64,000 nucleotides of DNA from Nostoc sp. MS1 (GTDB lineage Bacteria; Cyanobacteriota; Cyanobacteriia; Cyanobacteriales; Nostocaceae), in the NCBI RefSeq assembly GCF_019976755.1, contig NZ_AP023441.1:4213501-4277500 (forward strand). The letters are read 5' to 3'. The first letter of the stretch is position 1. The number at the start of each line of letters is the position of its first letter. Of this stretch, positions 43,618-55,986 are shown in pieces. The notes beneath the pieces were generated by a model. That model was not told the origin of the DNA, made no database searches, and saw nothing but the letters and a program-made list of their open reading frames with translations. A program made the translations under genes and the position numbers.

Positions 43618-44397
43618 TCATTTACCCAAGTAAGCTTCTAAAACTTTAGAATTGGTTTGAATTTCTGCCGGGGTTCCATCAGCTAAATTCTGTCCTTCAG
43701 CTAGTACCCAAACGCGATCACACAAAGACATAACCACATCCATGTTATGTTCAATAATCAGAAAGGTCATTCCTTCCCGATTCCAGCCTTGGATGCGATC
43801 GCAAATATCATCAATTAATCTGGGGTTAACTCCGGCTGCTGGTTCATCTAGCAAAATCAACTTGGGATTAGTCATCAAAGCTCTACCCATTTCTAGCAGC
43901 TTGCGTTGTCCTCCAGACAAACCGCCAGCGTAATCATAAGCTTTTTTCGCCAATCCTACAGATTCCAGCAAAAACATTGCCCTTTCTTGTAATTGCTTCT
44001 CTTCTTTAGCTACTACATGGGGTTGTAACTGCACTTGCCAGAAATTTTCCCCTGTTTGTTTCTGTGCAGCTAATAACATATTTTCTAACACCGACAGCTT
44101 AGAAAGCGTCCTAGCTACCTGAAAAGTACGCACCAAACCTTGTTGAGCAATTTGGTGTGGTTGTAATTGCTGGATAGGTTCCCCATCAAAAATTACCCGT
44201 CCTTTATCTGGGCGAATGAAACTGGACAGGAGATTAAATAAGGTAGTTTTACCAGCACCATTAGGACCAATCAATCCTGTAATACTACCTTGGGCAACTT
44301 CAATGCTTGCTTCTTTAACAGCTTTAATCCCGCCGAAGCTTTTACACAGCCCGGAAGCTGCTAACAATGGAAGTGGGGATGACTGGTTATTTACCAA
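43618..44397 (-). CDS. natA: LivG-type amino-acid ABC transporter ATPase (NatA-like)
   Basis: 259 residues. Walker A GPNGAGKTTLF, signature LSGGQRKLLEMGRAL and Walker B LILLDEPAAG are intact, and the C-terminal region matches LivG. It powers uptake of neutral or branched-chain amino acids together with a LivF-like ATPase, two permeases and a binding protein; in Anabaena the N-I neutral amino-acid system is NatABCDE with natC and natA adjacent. The gene overlaps the permease gene by 11 bases, so they are co-transcribed and translationally coupled. The urea transporter is a less likely alternative. Confidence 0.8.
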   Translation of the reverse strand: MVNNQSSPLPLLAASGLCKSFGGIKAVKEASIEVAQGSITGLIGPNGAGKTTLFNLLSSFIRPDKGRVIFDGEPIQQLQPHQIAQQGLVRTFQVARTLSKLSVLENMLLAAQKQTGENFWQVQLQPHVVAKEEKQLQERAMFLLESVGLAKKAYDYAGGLSGGQRKLLEMGRALMTNPKLILLDEPAAGVNPRLIDDICDRIQGWNREGMTFLIIEHNMDVVMSLCDRVWVLAEGQNLADGTPAEIQTNSKVLEAYLGK

Positions 44398-45523
44398 GGG
44401 TAAGTTCCTCCTTTTTACCTAAAATACCTTGAGGTCGCCAAATCATCAGCACCATTAAAATTAAACCAATTACCATAATACGGAAAGCACCTAACCGCGC
44501 TTCATCTAGGGGAATAATTCTTGGTAAAACCTCACGAGTCACAGCATCATAGGCGAAGTATATTACAGCACCTAAAATAGTGCCGATATTATTACCAGAA
44601 CCTCCGAGAATCACCATAATCCAGGAGTCAAATGTCAGCTGGGGTTGGAAATTATCTGGATAAATTGCGCTGAGTTGCCAAGCAAACAAAGCACCTGCCA
44701 CACCAGCGATCGCCCCACCCAACATGAGAGATTGGAGCTTATACCAAAAAACATTTTTCCCCATTGCTTTAGGTATTTCTTCATCTTCGCGGATAGCTTT
44801 TAGCACACGACCCCAAGGTGATCGCACCAAATATTCCAAACGCCAAAACACAAACCCTAATACCAACAACGAAACAAGCATTAAACCAGCTTTGGGGATG
44901 TAGTTATAAAGTGTGATTACTCCAGAAATATAAATTGCTGTTGCGAGTAACCCTAAAATAATTCCTACACTCAAACGAGAGACAAACTCTTGCTGACTAC
45001 CAGTTTTGTAAACAGCTGCATCAGTAATACGGGATTTTCGGGCGCTACTAATCCAACGCCACAACGAAAATACTGTCACAGCAAATAGCAACGTTAAAAG
45101 CCCAATCATCAACAAGCGGAAAAATAAACTTGGTGGAGTTGATAAAGGTATAGGATAACTTTGCACCCCAAACGCCCCATCTACCCAAGCATTACCCACA
45201 GGTAACTGTTGGTTATTCACCACCAAACGAATCAGTTCCCCCGTCCCAATGGTGACAATGGCTAGGTAATCTTCCCGCAAACGCAAAGTAGCAAAACCAA
45301 TCACCAGCCCCAACAAAGCCGCGACAACCGCGCCCACAATAGCCGAAATAAATAAAGGCACACCCTTGAAGCTTAATAACACTGTAGTATAAGCACCCAA
45401 AGTCATAAAAGCGATGTGACCAAAATTAATTAACCCTGTAAAACCCCACTGTAAGTTGAGTCCCAGACTAAACAGGGCAAAAGTTGCTGTAGAAATTGCT
45501 AGAAAAATTAAATATTCAATCAT
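44387..45523 (-). CDS. natC: LivM-type amino-acid ABC transporter permease (NatC-like)
   Basis: 378 residues with about nine transmembrane helices. The LivM signature GATLRLREDYLAIVTIGTGE and the EAA-like cytoplasmic loop SPWGRVLKAIREDEEIPKAMG are present. A central insertion (about 165-185, ITDAAVYKTGSQQEF) makes it longer than enterobacterial LivM, as in cyanobacterial NatC. It is the first gene of the natC-natA unit. Confidence 0.82.
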   Translation of the reverse strand: MIEYLIFLAISTATFALFSLGLNLQWGFTGLINFGHIAFMTLGAYTTVLLSFKGVPLFISAIVGAVVAALLGLVIGFATLRLREDYLAIVTIGTGELIRLVVNNQQLPVGNAWVDGAFGVQSYPIPLSTPPSLFFRLLMIGLLTLLFAVTVFSLWRWISSARKSRITDAAVYKTGSQQEFVSRLSVGIILGLLATAIYISGVITLYNYIPKAGLMLVSLLVLGFVFWRLEYLVRSPWGRVLKAIREDEEIPKAMGKNVFWYKLQSLMLGGAIAGVAGALFAWQLSAIYPDNFQPQLTFDSWIMVILGGSGNNIGTILGAVIYFAYDAVTREVLPRIIPLDEARLGAFRIMVIGLILMVLMIWRPQGILGKKEELTLGK

Positions 45524-45736
45524 TTTGTCAATAGTTAATAGTCAATAGTCATTAGTCCATAGTCCATAGTCACAAGGCAGAACTCTTTAATTCTGAATTT
45601 TGAATTAATTACTCTCTTGTCTTCCCCCACTCCCCATAACTAATTCCCGACATTGTATCTCGACGTGACTATCACCGTTAACCATCGATAATTTTTGGGA
45701 ACAATATCCTTGTGTTTTGGGTAATACAGAGAATGT

Positions 45737-45934
45737 ATGAACTTACTGAGAATTAGAATCCATCACTTAATTGAGCAGTTAAGCGATGAAGAACTTGAAA
45801 GCGTATGGCATGACATTCACGCTTTGCATTGTGACTTTTATATGTTAGATGCCATACAACAAGTCAAGCGATCGCAGCAACCGTGGGACATCTTAACTCA
45901 GGAAGAAGCAATACGGATGTTGATGTTTGTTTAA
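45737..45934 (+). CDS. Putative antitoxin of a RelE-like pair
   Basis: 65 residues with an acidic helical region (LIEQLSDEELESVWHDIHAL) typical of short antitoxins that bind a RelE/ParE-type toxin. It stands about 150 bases before the toxin-like gene, with a simple-sequence repeat between them. No DNA-binding motif can be recognised with certainty. The pairing with the next gene is inferred from order and size. Confidence 0.5.
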   Translation: MNLLRIRIHHLIEQLSDEELESVWHDIHALHCDFYMLDAIQQVKRSQQPWDILTQEEAIRMLMFV

Positions 45935-46011
45935 GAAAGGGAGTAGGGAATGGGGAGTAGGGAAAGACAGAAGAATCTTTCTTTACTTGCTTTGTCTAAC
46001 TGGCCTTTTAT

Positions 46012-46087
46012 CCTCCTCATCCTCCTCATCCTCCTCATCTCCCTCATCTCCCCCCACTCCCCACTCCCCACTCCCCACTCCCCCAAT
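46012..46087. repeat. Pyrimidine-rich simple repeat
   Basis: Runs of TCCTCCTCA followed by CCCACTCCC units. It is noncoding despite an open frame that runs through it (from 45950): the encoded ILLILLILLISLISPHSP is simple repetition. A similar tract occurs at about 55015-55060. Confidence 0.7.
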
Positions 46088-46357
46088 ATGGTGACTTCAG
46101 TGAGTTTAGAAACACGTTATGCCAGGTCGTTTTTAGTAGACCTGAGAAGTTTAGAGCCTGCTGCTTATCAACGAGTGTATGATTTTGTTTTTTTTGATTT
46201 TGCCCAAAAGAGGTCTTTACATTATTTGCCCGAATTGCGACGACTGGATGATGAAGGGATCTTTCATCGGTTTACTATAGATAATTATTTAGTTGGCATA
46301 GAAATTAGGGGTGAGATTGTAAAATTTCTACGGGTCATACCTATGCCGGATGTTTAA
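46088..46357 (+). CDS. RelE/ParE-like toxin
   Basis: 89 residues from the ATG at 46088 (MVTSVSLETRYARSFLVDLRSLEP); the longer frame upstream is repeat. The RelE-like fold is suggested by FLVDLRSLEPAAYQRVYDFVF, LRRLDDEGIFHRFTIDNYLVGIEIRGEIVKFLRVIP. Such toxins cut mRNA in the ribosome or block gyrase. It is preceded by a 65-residue candidate antitoxin. It resembles cytotoxic translational repressors common in cyanobacteria. Confidence 0.65.
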   Translation: MVTSVSLETRYARSFLVDLRSLEPAAYQRVYDFVFFDFAQKRSLHYLPELRRLDDEGIFHRFTIDNYLVGIEIRGEIVKFLRVIPMPDV

Positions 46358-46461
46358 GGTGAAGAAATTTTCAACACTTAAAACTGTATAAGACTAAGCA
46401 GGGATGGCTCTAACCTTACATTACACTTGTTTTTGAAGGACACTTTACTAGAGATTTCCCT

Positions 46462-48048
46462 ATGGATGCGAAGGCACTTTGGCAACGATACCAAGAATGG
46501 TTATATTTCCACGAGGGATTAGGACTGTACCTAGATGTCAGTCGGATGCGTTTTGATAATGCCTTCGTAGAGTCGTTGCTGCCGAAATTTGACAAAGCGT
46601 TTACGGATATGGCGGAATTAGAAAAGGGTGCGATCGCCAATCCAGATGAGCAGCGTATGGTAGGACACTATTGGCTACGCAACCCAGACTTAGCGCCTAC
46701 ACCAGAAATTACCCAGGAAATTGTTCAAACCCTAGAACAAATCGAAGCCTTTGCAGAAAAAATCCAAACGGGTGCTGTTCATCCTCCCAAAGCAAACCGC
46801 TTCACAGATATTATTTCCATTGGGATTGGTGGTTCTGCCCTCGGCCCCGAATTTGTCGCTGAAGCCCTCGCCCCTGAATTTCCTCCGCTAAAAATTCACT
46901 TTATCGACAATACCGACCCCGCAGGCATTGACCGCATTCTTACCCAATTGCGTAACAATCTTGCCAGCACCCTGGTTTTAGTCATCTCCAAATCTGGAGG
47001 TACACCAGAACCTCGTAACGGCATGATTGAAGTCAAGAAAGCCTACGCCGGACAAAACCTAGACTTTGCTCAATATGCAGTAGCTATTACTAGTACAGAT
47101 AGCAACCTAGACAAATTAGCCAAATCTGAAGGCTGGTTAGCAACATTCCCCATGTACGACTGGGTGGGTGGACGTACCTCAGAAATGTCCTCTGTTGGTC
47201 TAGTTCCTGCCGCATTACAAGGCATCGACGTTCGCGCCATGCTAGAAGGTGCAAAAGAGATGGATGATGCTACCCGTGTCCCAGATGTGAAAAAGAACCC
47301 GGCGGCGCTACTAGCTTTATCTTGGTACTACTCTGGTAACGGCAAGGGCGAAAAAGACATGGTAGTCCTACCTTATAAGGACAGTTTGCTATTATTTAGC
47401 CGTTACTTACAACAGCTAGTAATGGAATCTTTAGGTAAAGAAAAAGACCTAGACGGTAAAACCGTTTATCAGGGTATTGCTGTTTATGGTAACAAAGGCT
47501 CAACAGACCAACACGCCTACGTCCAGCAGTTACGCGAAGGTGTACCTAATTTCTTTGCTACCCTCATCGAAGTTTTAGAAGACCGTAACGGCCCATCCCC
47601 AGAAATAGACCCAGGCGTAACCTCTGGTGATTATCTCTCCGGTTTTCTCCAAGGAACCCGTCAAGCCCTGTATGAAAATCAGCGCGATTCCATTACAGTA
47701 ACGATCCCCCAAGTTAATGCCCGGACAGTTGGTGCATTAATTGCTTTGTATGAACGTGCTGTTGGTTTGTACGCTAGTTTGGTCAACATTAACGCTTATC
47801 ATCAACCAGGTGTAGAAGCAGGTAAAAAAGCTGCGGCTGTCATTCTGGATTTGCAAACTAAAGTAGTAAGCCTACTGCAAAAAGAGAAAACAGCCCTATC
47901 TTTAGAGCAAATCGCTGATAAAGTCGGTGCTGCCGACCAAGTTGAAGCAATTTACAAGATTTTACGTCATCTGCAAGCTAATCAACGTGGTGTTGTCTTC
48001 CAGGGAAATTTGGCACAACCCAGCACGTTGAAAGTTTCCCTTGGCTGA
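46462..48048 (+). CDS. pgi: Glucose-6-phosphate isomerase
   Basis: 528 residues. Interconverts glucose 6-phosphate and fructose 6-phosphate in glycolysis, gluconeogenesis and the oxidative pentose-phosphate route. Visible motifs: [28 protein letters not shown] and [15 protein letters not shown], carrying substrate-binding and catalytic residues. A transcription terminator follows at 48093. Start at the ATG at 46462. Confidence 0.96.
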   Translation: MDAKALWQRYQEWLYFHEGLGLYLDVSRMRFDNAFVESLLPKFDKAFTDMAELEKGAIANPDEQRMVGHYWLRNPDLAPTPEITQEIVQTLEQIEAFAEKIQTGAVHPPKANRFTDIISIGIGGSALGPEFVAEALAPEFPPLKIHFIDNTDPAGIDRILTQLRNNLASTLVLVISKSGGTPEPRNGMIEVKKAYAGQNLDFAQYAVAITSTDSNLDKLAKSEGWLATFPMYDWVGGRTSEMSSVGLVPAALQGIDVRAMLEGAKEMDDATRVPDVKKNPAALLALSWYYSGNGKGEKDMVVLPYKDSLLLFSRYLQQLVMESLGKEKDLDGKTVYQGIAVYGNKGSTDQHAYVQQLREGVPNFFATLIEVLEDRNGPSPEIDPGVTSGDYLSGFLQGTRQALYENQRDSITVTIPQVNARTVGALIALYERAVGLYASLVNINAYHQPGVEAGKKAAAVILDLQTKVVSLLQKEKTALSLEQIADKVGAADQVEAIYKILRHLQANQRGVVFQGNLAQPSTLKVSLG

Positions 48049-48092
48049 TAAGTTTCAATAAGTTCAACAACGATTTTTGTTCTTTATTTAGA

Positions 48093-48127
48093 AGCATCCT
48101 AAACCGTAGTTTTTAGGATGCTTTTAT
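48093..48127 (+). terminator. Intrinsic terminator after pgi
   Basis: AGCATCCTAAA (48093-48103) pairs perfectly with TTTAGGATGCT (48112-48122) over an 8-nt loop, and TTTA follows. It lies 45 bases after the pgi stop. Confidence 0.85.
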
Positions 48128-48176
48128 TACTTGTACTTTATTTAAGTCAGGACTTACGTAACTGGCACAGTAGTAG

Positions 48177-48242
48177 GTAGGGTGCGTCAGATATGGAAAA
48201 TCCTTTAATGTGTAAACAATTATTGGGGCTGAAGCACCCTAC
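48177..48242. repeat. Short inverted-repeat element (GTAGGGTGC ends), 66 bp
   Basis: GTAGGGTGCGTCAG (48177-48190) and CTGAAGCACCCTAC (48229-48242) are inverted copies differing at one position. A dispersed repeat of this kind is common in cyanobacteria. Confidence 0.7.
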
Positions 48243-48740
48243 AGTTAATTTGATTATGACACTTACTTAAGTTACACGAGTATTAAAATTATCTACACCT
48301 ATATAAGAAGGAGTAACAATACTTAGAAGCTATAGCCAAAGAAGTTGCTTTTTTCGGTAATATCGCCGCCAATCTCCCCTAGACGAAACTTATACGCCTG
48401 AAATTGCGTCTACATTAGGGTGTATTATTCTCGCGCTTTTAGTACAAATGTTAGTTTTTCTAAACCTATTCAAAAAATTAGGCATCTGCGTTTACTCTAA
48501 GTAAATGCCCCATCAGTGATTTCAACATATAACTTTACAAACTTTAAAATTGACAAAATCGCAGCAAACATCCAATATACAAGGATTTCCACGATTTGAG
48601 ATTGAAGAAAATACCTGATTAAGGAAATTTCTGCATAAAGTTCGTCAATAGAGACGTAATAACAATGGAATCGTTGATACGTCTTCCACAAGATGACGGA
48701 CTCACAAGTGGACTGCTAACTCAAAAGATAAGTGCGATAA
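48243..48740. other. Noncoding stretch before the HetZ-related gene
   Basis: AT-rich, no supported gene. A short open frame on the minus strand (48497-48691) has no ribosome site or family match. It probably contains the promoter of the gene at 48741. Confidence 0.5.
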
Positions 48741-49928
48741 ATGGGGGTTGTGATGCACACTTTAAAGAAGGGTTTCGAGGAGTGCAATCAGGTTATGGCA
48801 TCGGAAGCAGAAAAACTAGCCCAATTTTGGCGTAAGCGGCTAGTTGCGGAGTATCCAGAACAAAATACAGCCGCAATAGAAAGTATCACTCTGTGGCTGT
48901 TAGGACGCGATTCACAACGGCTTAATCTGCTCAATGGTAAAGAACTTGACATTGCCAAGCAAGCAATGGAGTATCGTTGGAAGATTTTAAGCCAACGCTA
49001 CTTAAATGTAGGACGGGAACGTGCATATCGTAATCTGATTACACGATTGGGTAGTTTGGCAACATTACGGCATAAAATTCAAACTTGGATTAGTTTAAGC
49101 CGCGATCGCCAACGTACAGTTATCGACGTTTTGCAAGAGGTAATCCAAGAGTTAATGCAAAACGATACCTACATTCAGCAACAGATGGCTTACATCGCCG
49201 AAGTCGCTCTAGACAAAAGACTTAGAGACACTTTGCTGTTTGCCACTGTGGAAGAATATTGTTTACGTCCAGTACGCAACCAGCCCTTGTTGGTGTACCG
49301 TTTCGTTAACTACTTACGCCGTTCTCAACGTGGTGGTTTAACTCAAGTCCCAGGAGGCGATTTAGTTCGCTTAGTTTCCGAGGAAGTGCTGACAGATGAT
49401 AGCGATAATCGCATTAACTTGGTAGATAACCAAGCGATCGCGGAATATCAAGAAGCACAACAATTAGAAGAACAACAAACACTGCGCCAAACAGTACAAC
49501 AAGAATTTGCTACCTACTTAGAAGAAAACTTGGGAGCAGAAGCAGTTGAATGGTTAAAAATGTACCTGCAAGGTAAAACCCAAGATGAAATAGCTAAGAA
49601 ATTAAACAAACCCATCAAAGAAATCTATAGACTGCGAGAAAAAATCAGCTACCATGCAGTGCGTGTTTTTGCCCTCAAGGGTAAACCAGAACTCGTAGAA
49701 AATTGGTTAGCAATTTCTTTGCAGGAGAATAACCTGGGTTTAACACAAAACCAATGGCAAGAACTGTATGCAAATTTAACTCCCGTTGGGCGAGAAGTAC
49801 TGGATTTACGCAAAGCTGGTAACTCCATAGAAACAGTAGCCCAAAAATTAAATCTCAAACCTCATCAAGTTATGGGCGAATGGACTAAAGTCTACCTCGC
49901 AGCGCAAGCCATCAGAACTCAAGAATAA
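48741..49928 (+). CDS. HetZ-related protein
   Basis: 395 residues. The C-terminal third has DEIAKKLNKPIKEIYRLREKISYHAVRVFALKGKPELVENWL, a sigma-like/helix-turn-helix segment characteristic of HetZ and its relatives, cyanobacterial regulators of early heterocyst differentiation. A second possible helix-turn-helix is NSIETVAQKLNLKPHQVMGEW. The N-terminus is helical and charged. I cannot say whether this is HetZ itself or a paralogue; length and sequence suggest a paralogue. The true start may be the ATG at 48753 or 48795 (preceded by GGAG) rather than 48741. Confidence 0.6.
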   Translation: MGVVMHTLKKGFEECNQVMASEAEKLAQFWRKRLVAEYPEQNTAAIESITLWLLGRDSQRLNLLNGKELDIAKQAMEYRWKILSQRYLNVGRERAYRNLITRLGSLATLRHKIQTWISLSRDRQRTVIDVLQEVIQELMQNDTYIQQQMAYIAEVALDKRLRDTLLFATVEEYCLRPVRNQPLLVYRFVNYLRRSQRGGLTQVPGGDLVRLVSEEVLTDDSDNRINLVDNQAIAEYQEAQQLEEQQTLRQTVQQEFATYLEENLGAEAVEWLKMYLQGKTQDEIAKKLNKPIKEIYRLREKISYHAVRVFALKGKPELVENWLAISLQENNLGLTQNQWQELYANLTPVGREVLDLRKAGNSIETVAQKLNLKPHQVMGEWTKVYLAAQAIRTQE

Positions 49929-50258
49929 CTATGGTAAGTGTTGTTAGCTGTAGTAGAGTGTTGAGCCTGTACGGAGAAATAAGAACTGAGTGCTGAGGGC
50001 TAAGTACTGTTAGCAAGGTGGTGTGTAAGCCTGTGCCTAGAAAAACTCTAGCCTCTAGCCTCTAGCTTCTTGACTGCTTGAAATTATGTATATCCCTTAT
50101 AAATTACTCGGCATCATTCTTTAGGTAGAAATCCGCAATTGCCACCAGGACAATTGGATATAAATTATGTCATCTTTAACTAGAAATTATATTTGGTAGT
50201 TGCACTCTCTAGTTTGAGCTACTGCCACAACATTTAGATAAAATCTTGCTCCTAAGCT

Positions 50259-50432
50259 ATGGCTGATAAACACCACAAAATTAAATTTCCCCTTTGGCAG
50301 TATCTCAACCAACCATTGTTGAACCGTGACTTAGAGTTGAATCCCCGACGCTTCGCCTACAATTGGCGTATTGGACTTTTAAAGCGGTGTTGGCATAAAG
50401 AATGTGATGCCAAAGGGCCTCAACAGCATTGA
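50259..50432 (+). CDS. Small conserved-looking protein, hypothetical
   Basis: 57 residues beginning MADKHHKIKFPLWQYLNQP and continuing LLNRDLELNPRRFAYNWRIG, ending in a His/Cys-rich tail. The ordered pattern of aromatic and basic residues, the ATG start and a clean stop indicate a real small gene. No strong ribosome site. Function unknown. The space from 49929 to 50258 has only short CTCTAGC repeats, and 50433-50634 nothing. Confidence 0.5.
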   Translation: MADKHHKIKFPLWQYLNQPLLNRDLELNPRRFAYNWRIGLLKRCWHKECDAKGPQQH

Positions 50433-50634
50433 TAATTTGTAATTCTTAATTTTGCTAGTATCTTGAACTAATTTATCTATCGGATTCTTTCTATTAATGC
50501 TGAGTTCGGTAGAACATAACTCCAACCCCTTCTTTTGTGGAAGGGGCTGAAAATCTCTAAACTTAATATCAGACAAATTAATAATAGTTAATATTTAGAG
50601 ATGCAAGTATTTGCATCTCTAAATTAATAAGTAT

Positions 50635-50952
50635 TTAAAGGAAACTTTGCAGATGTTGAACTAACTGTGGTGCTTGTACTACACCTTCTATCCGCTCTAC
50701 TGGCTGACCTTGTTTGAACAATACCAGTGTTGGTAAAGCAGCAATTTGATACTGTGTAGCTAGTTCTGTGTATTTCTCAGTGTCAATTTTGACGATGCGT
50801 ATGCGATCTTGCAGTTGAGTATTCACTTGCTGTAAGATTGTCGCCATCATTTGACATGGGCCACACCAATCAGCATAAAAATCTACTAAAACAGGTAAAT
50901 CAGAACCAGACAGCATCTCTTCAAAGCTGTTGAATTGTTTTTTAGTAGTCAT
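50635..50952 (-). CDS. Thioredoxin
   Basis: 105 residues from the ATG at 50952 (MTTKKQFNSFEEML); an upstream in-frame ATG at 50964 is possible. The active site WCGPC is intact, with DFYADWCGPCQMM and the cis-proline segment ALPTLVLF. It is a soluble disulfide reductase of the m/x/y-type group; which cyanobacterial class it belongs to cannot be decided here. Divergent from fabG. Confidence 0.88.
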   Translation of the reverse strand: MTTKKQFNSFEEMLSGSDLPVLVDFYADWCGPCQMMATILQQVNTQLQDRIRIVKIDTEKYTELATQYQIAALPTLVLFKQGQPVERIEGVVQAPQLVQHLQSFL

Positions 50953-51159
50953 GTGACACACCAATTTTTTATCGATTGAATTTAATATTAATGTCTGATT
51001 TCTGAAAACGGTGTAACATTATTTTATTTTTATTGTTGCGAAGCAGTTAATAATTGACGGTTGACAGTTGTCAAGTTGTTTCCACTGTTGACTATGGACT
51101 AATGACTAATGACTGTTTTAGGTACAAATCGCCATAAGATAATTAGCGCGGGAATTTAG

Positions 51160-51930
<771 letters not shown>

Positions 51931-52025
51931 ATTAGTCATTGGTCATTAGTCATTAGTCCATAGTCCACAGTAAACAGTGAAAACAACCTAACAACTGTCA
52001 ATTGTCAATTGTCAACTGTCAATTG

Positions 52026-53135
52026 TTACTCACTGTTCCCTGTCAACTGTTCTCTATTCCCTGTTCTCATTCTTTGCCAAACTGTAAAGCCGAGCAGAAG
52101 AATAATACTAGTGGCTGTGGCAAATATGACCATGAAGCTCATGCCTTGGACTCTCATCGCTAGTACGTTACAACCCAAGGTGATTGACCATAGGGTAAAT
52201 GCGGCACGGCGTTGAGAGAATCCCCAAGCGAGTAAACGGTGGTGTAAATGGTCTTTGCCAGGGGTACTTAAGGGGTTTTTGCCTGCCAGTAGTCGCCGAA
52301 CGAATACTTGGGTAGTATCTAGCACTGGCAATAAGAGAAATAAAACTGTAGGACTGAGAGCAAATATGGTATTACGTTGCAGGCTACCTAAAATACTAGT
52401 TGCCGCTAACACATAACCGAAAAAGTATGCTCCAGCATCCCCCATGATGATTCTTGAGGGATGGAAGTTATGGCGCAAGAAGCCTAAAGCTGCACCTCCC
52501 AAGGCTGCCAAAACTAAGGTAGCCGCAGCCCGATTAGGAAATTGGGCAGATACGCCTAACAAACTCATGGCGGTGATGAAACTAACTCCTCCCGCCAATC
52601 CATCCATCCCATCCATCAAGTTGACGGCGTTGGTAATACCTACTACCCACAGCACAGTGAGCAACATTGAGAGGATGGAATCAATTGGTGTGCCAAATTT
52701 CACGTCAACACTGATGCCATTTGCTACCAGTAATAATGCTGTGACAATTTGCGCCCATAAACGTACAGAGGGGGGTAATCCGAACTGATCGTCAATAAAT
52801 CCGACCAAGACTAGGATTGAACCCCCTAGTAAAATAGTCAATACTTGAGCTAAAACGCTTTGCAGCTCGATGGGTCGCAAGAGGCTTGCTAAGACCAAAG
52901 CGGCGATTACTCCCGCGTAAATGGCTAAACCCCCTGCATTTGGCAACGGTTCTCGATTAAGCCGTCGGGCGTTTGGTTGGTCAGCCCAACCCACCCGCAA
53001 GGCAAATTTACGTACCGTGGGAATTAAACGCCACGTTACCAGCCAAGCCAACATGAATGTAAATACTACTGCCAACCAGCCGGAGCCGCTAGGGTCAGCA
53101 ATGCCTATAGACTTAAGGGAGTTGTATATATTCAT
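52026..53135 (-). CDS. Polyprenyl-phosphate GlcNAc-1-phosphate transferase (WecA/TagO/MraY family)
   Basis: 369 residues with about eleven transmembrane helices. Family motifs are LPNAGGLAIYAG, VGFIDDQFGLP (catalytic Asp pair), NAVNLMDGMDGLAGG, GDAGAYFFGYVLA and GKDHLHHRLL. Transfers a sugar phosphate from UDP-sugar to undecaprenyl phosphate, starting a polysaccharide or O-antigen chain. The HLHHRLL variant points to the WecA/Rfe/TagO side rather than MraY. It starts 99 bases from the CIRCE element of the divergent groEL gene. Confidence 0.85.
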   Translation of the reverse strand: MNIYNSLKSIGIADPSGSGWLAVVFTFMLAWLVTWRLIPTVRKFALRVGWADQPNARRLNREPLPNAGGLAIYAGVIAALVLASLLRPIELQSVLAQVLTILLGGSILVLVGFIDDQFGLPPSVRLWAQIVTALLLVANGISVDVKFGTPIDSILSMLLTVLWVVGITNAVNLMDGMDGLAGGVSFITAMSLLGVSAQFPNRAAATLVLAALGGAALGFLRHNFHPSRIIMGDAGAYFFGYVLAATSILGSLQRNTIFALSPTVLFLLLPVLDTTQVFVRRLLAGKNPLSTPGKDHLHHRLLAWGFSQRRAAFTLWSITLGCNVLAMRVQGMSFMVIFATATSIILLLGFTVWQRMRTGNREQLTGNSE

Positions 53136-53234
53136 CTCCCGATTTAACCATCACTGCTATTGTCCCAAATGAGCATCAAGTGTATATTAATCAATTTTTT
53201 TTCATTCCACATCCGGTTTGAATTTTTGAAGTAT

Positions 53235-54958
<1,724 letters not shown>

Positions 54959-55071
54959 AGAGTGCGGAGTGATGAGTGGGGAGTGCTAAGTAGAGAATTT
55001 TGATCTCCCTTGTCTTCCTTGTCTCCCTCATCCTCCTCATCTCCTCCATCCCCCTTATTCCCTAAAACATT

Positions 55072-55136
55072 AGGGGCATCCTCCTTGCGATCGCCTGCTT
55101 CTAAAGCAGGTAAACTCAGGGAAGCTGCCCCTTTTT
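55072..55136 (+). terminator. Structured terminator after groEL
   Basis: AGGGGCA (55072-55078) pairs with TGCCCCT (55126-55132), followed by TTTT. The long loop contains its own hairpin CCTGCTT/AAGCAGG (55094-55110). The remainder of 54959-55269 is low-complexity pyrimidine repeat. Confidence 0.65.
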
Positions 55137-55269
55137 AATTATTCAAAATCCCTTAATTTTGAATTTTGAATTGCTATAGCTGTAGTCGCATAAATGAGGA
55201 CATCTTGAGGCTTGTTTGCCACCAGCAGTAATGTTGTTACCTCCTGCCTCCTGCCTCCTGCCTTCTTTA

Positions 55270-55986
55270 CTACTCAGCCGTAGCTAATTCGGTGTTGCCG
55301 CGTGTGCGTTTGCGGGTCAAGGTGTTGTATACCATCATACCGATCGCCTTGATTAAGTTGCCTTCTAGTTCTTGGAACATTTTCATGTTCATGCCAAAAG
55401 CAGCGTTGGCTTCATCAACGATGCGATCGCCTGTAGCATCATCAATTGGTAACTCATCCAAAGTTTGACGGTATTTGGTTTTAAAAGCTTTCTCATCAGG
55501 AATATCAGCGAACTCATAAAAGGCTGTTCCTTGTGCGTCGGTCAAGTTCATTGCTGTTACAGCAATATTCTTGAGGATTTGTCCTCCAGATAAATCACCT
55601 AAGTAACGGGTATAAGAATGAGCAATTAACAGTTCTGGTTCGGTAGCTGAAATTTCTCGAATGCGTTGTACGTAAGCTTCCCCGGCTGGCGAAAGTTGGA
55701 TTTGTTCACGCCAGTTAGCGCCGTAGTAATAACTCAGGTCTTGTTCTAAGCTCTGCTTACGGTTCAGTTGGGGAAAATTAATTTTGGAAACAATTGGGTG
55801 TTGGCGATGCTTTTCCATCTCCTCTTCCATCGCCGAGTATACGTAGTAGAAGTTAGCCACTAGCTTCCGGTAAGAGCTTTTTTCTACCACTCCTTTTAAA
55901 AAGCATTTGACAAAACCTACGTTTTCTGCCATTGTGTGGGCTTTTTTTGTACCAACACGCAGTTTGCTTGCTAAATTGCTGCTCAT
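55270..55986 (-). CDS. ho1: Heme oxygenase
   Basis: 238 residues. Opens heme to biliverdin IX-alpha, CO and iron, the first step in phycobilin synthesis. The proximal His17 (KKAHTMAENVGFVKCFLKG) and the distal-helix YLGDLSGGQIL segment are present. It is the soluble, ferredoxin-dependent cyanobacterial HO1 type by length. Stands alone, convergent with groEL. Confidence 0.95.
   Translation of the reverse strand: MSSNLASKLRVGTKKAHTMAENVGFVKCFLKGVVEKSSYRKLVANFYYVYSAMEEEMEKHRQHPIVSKINFPQLNRKQSLEQDLSYYYGANWREQIQLSPAGEAYVQRIREISATEPELLIAHSYTRYLGDLSGGQILKNIAVTAMNLTDAQGTAFYEFADIPDEKAFKTKYRQTLDELPIDDATGDRIVDEANAAFGMNMKMFQELEGNLIKAIGMMVYNTLTRKRTRGNTELATAE

Noticed and set aside
45950..46087. N-terminal extension of the RelE-like protein with a membrane segment
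   Set aside because: The encoded ILLILLILLI is translated TCCTCC simple repeat; the toxin domain begins at the ATG at 46088.
48497..48691. 64-codon minus-strand frame as a gene
   Set aside because: No ribosome site, no recognisable family, and composition like the surrounding AT-rich spacer.
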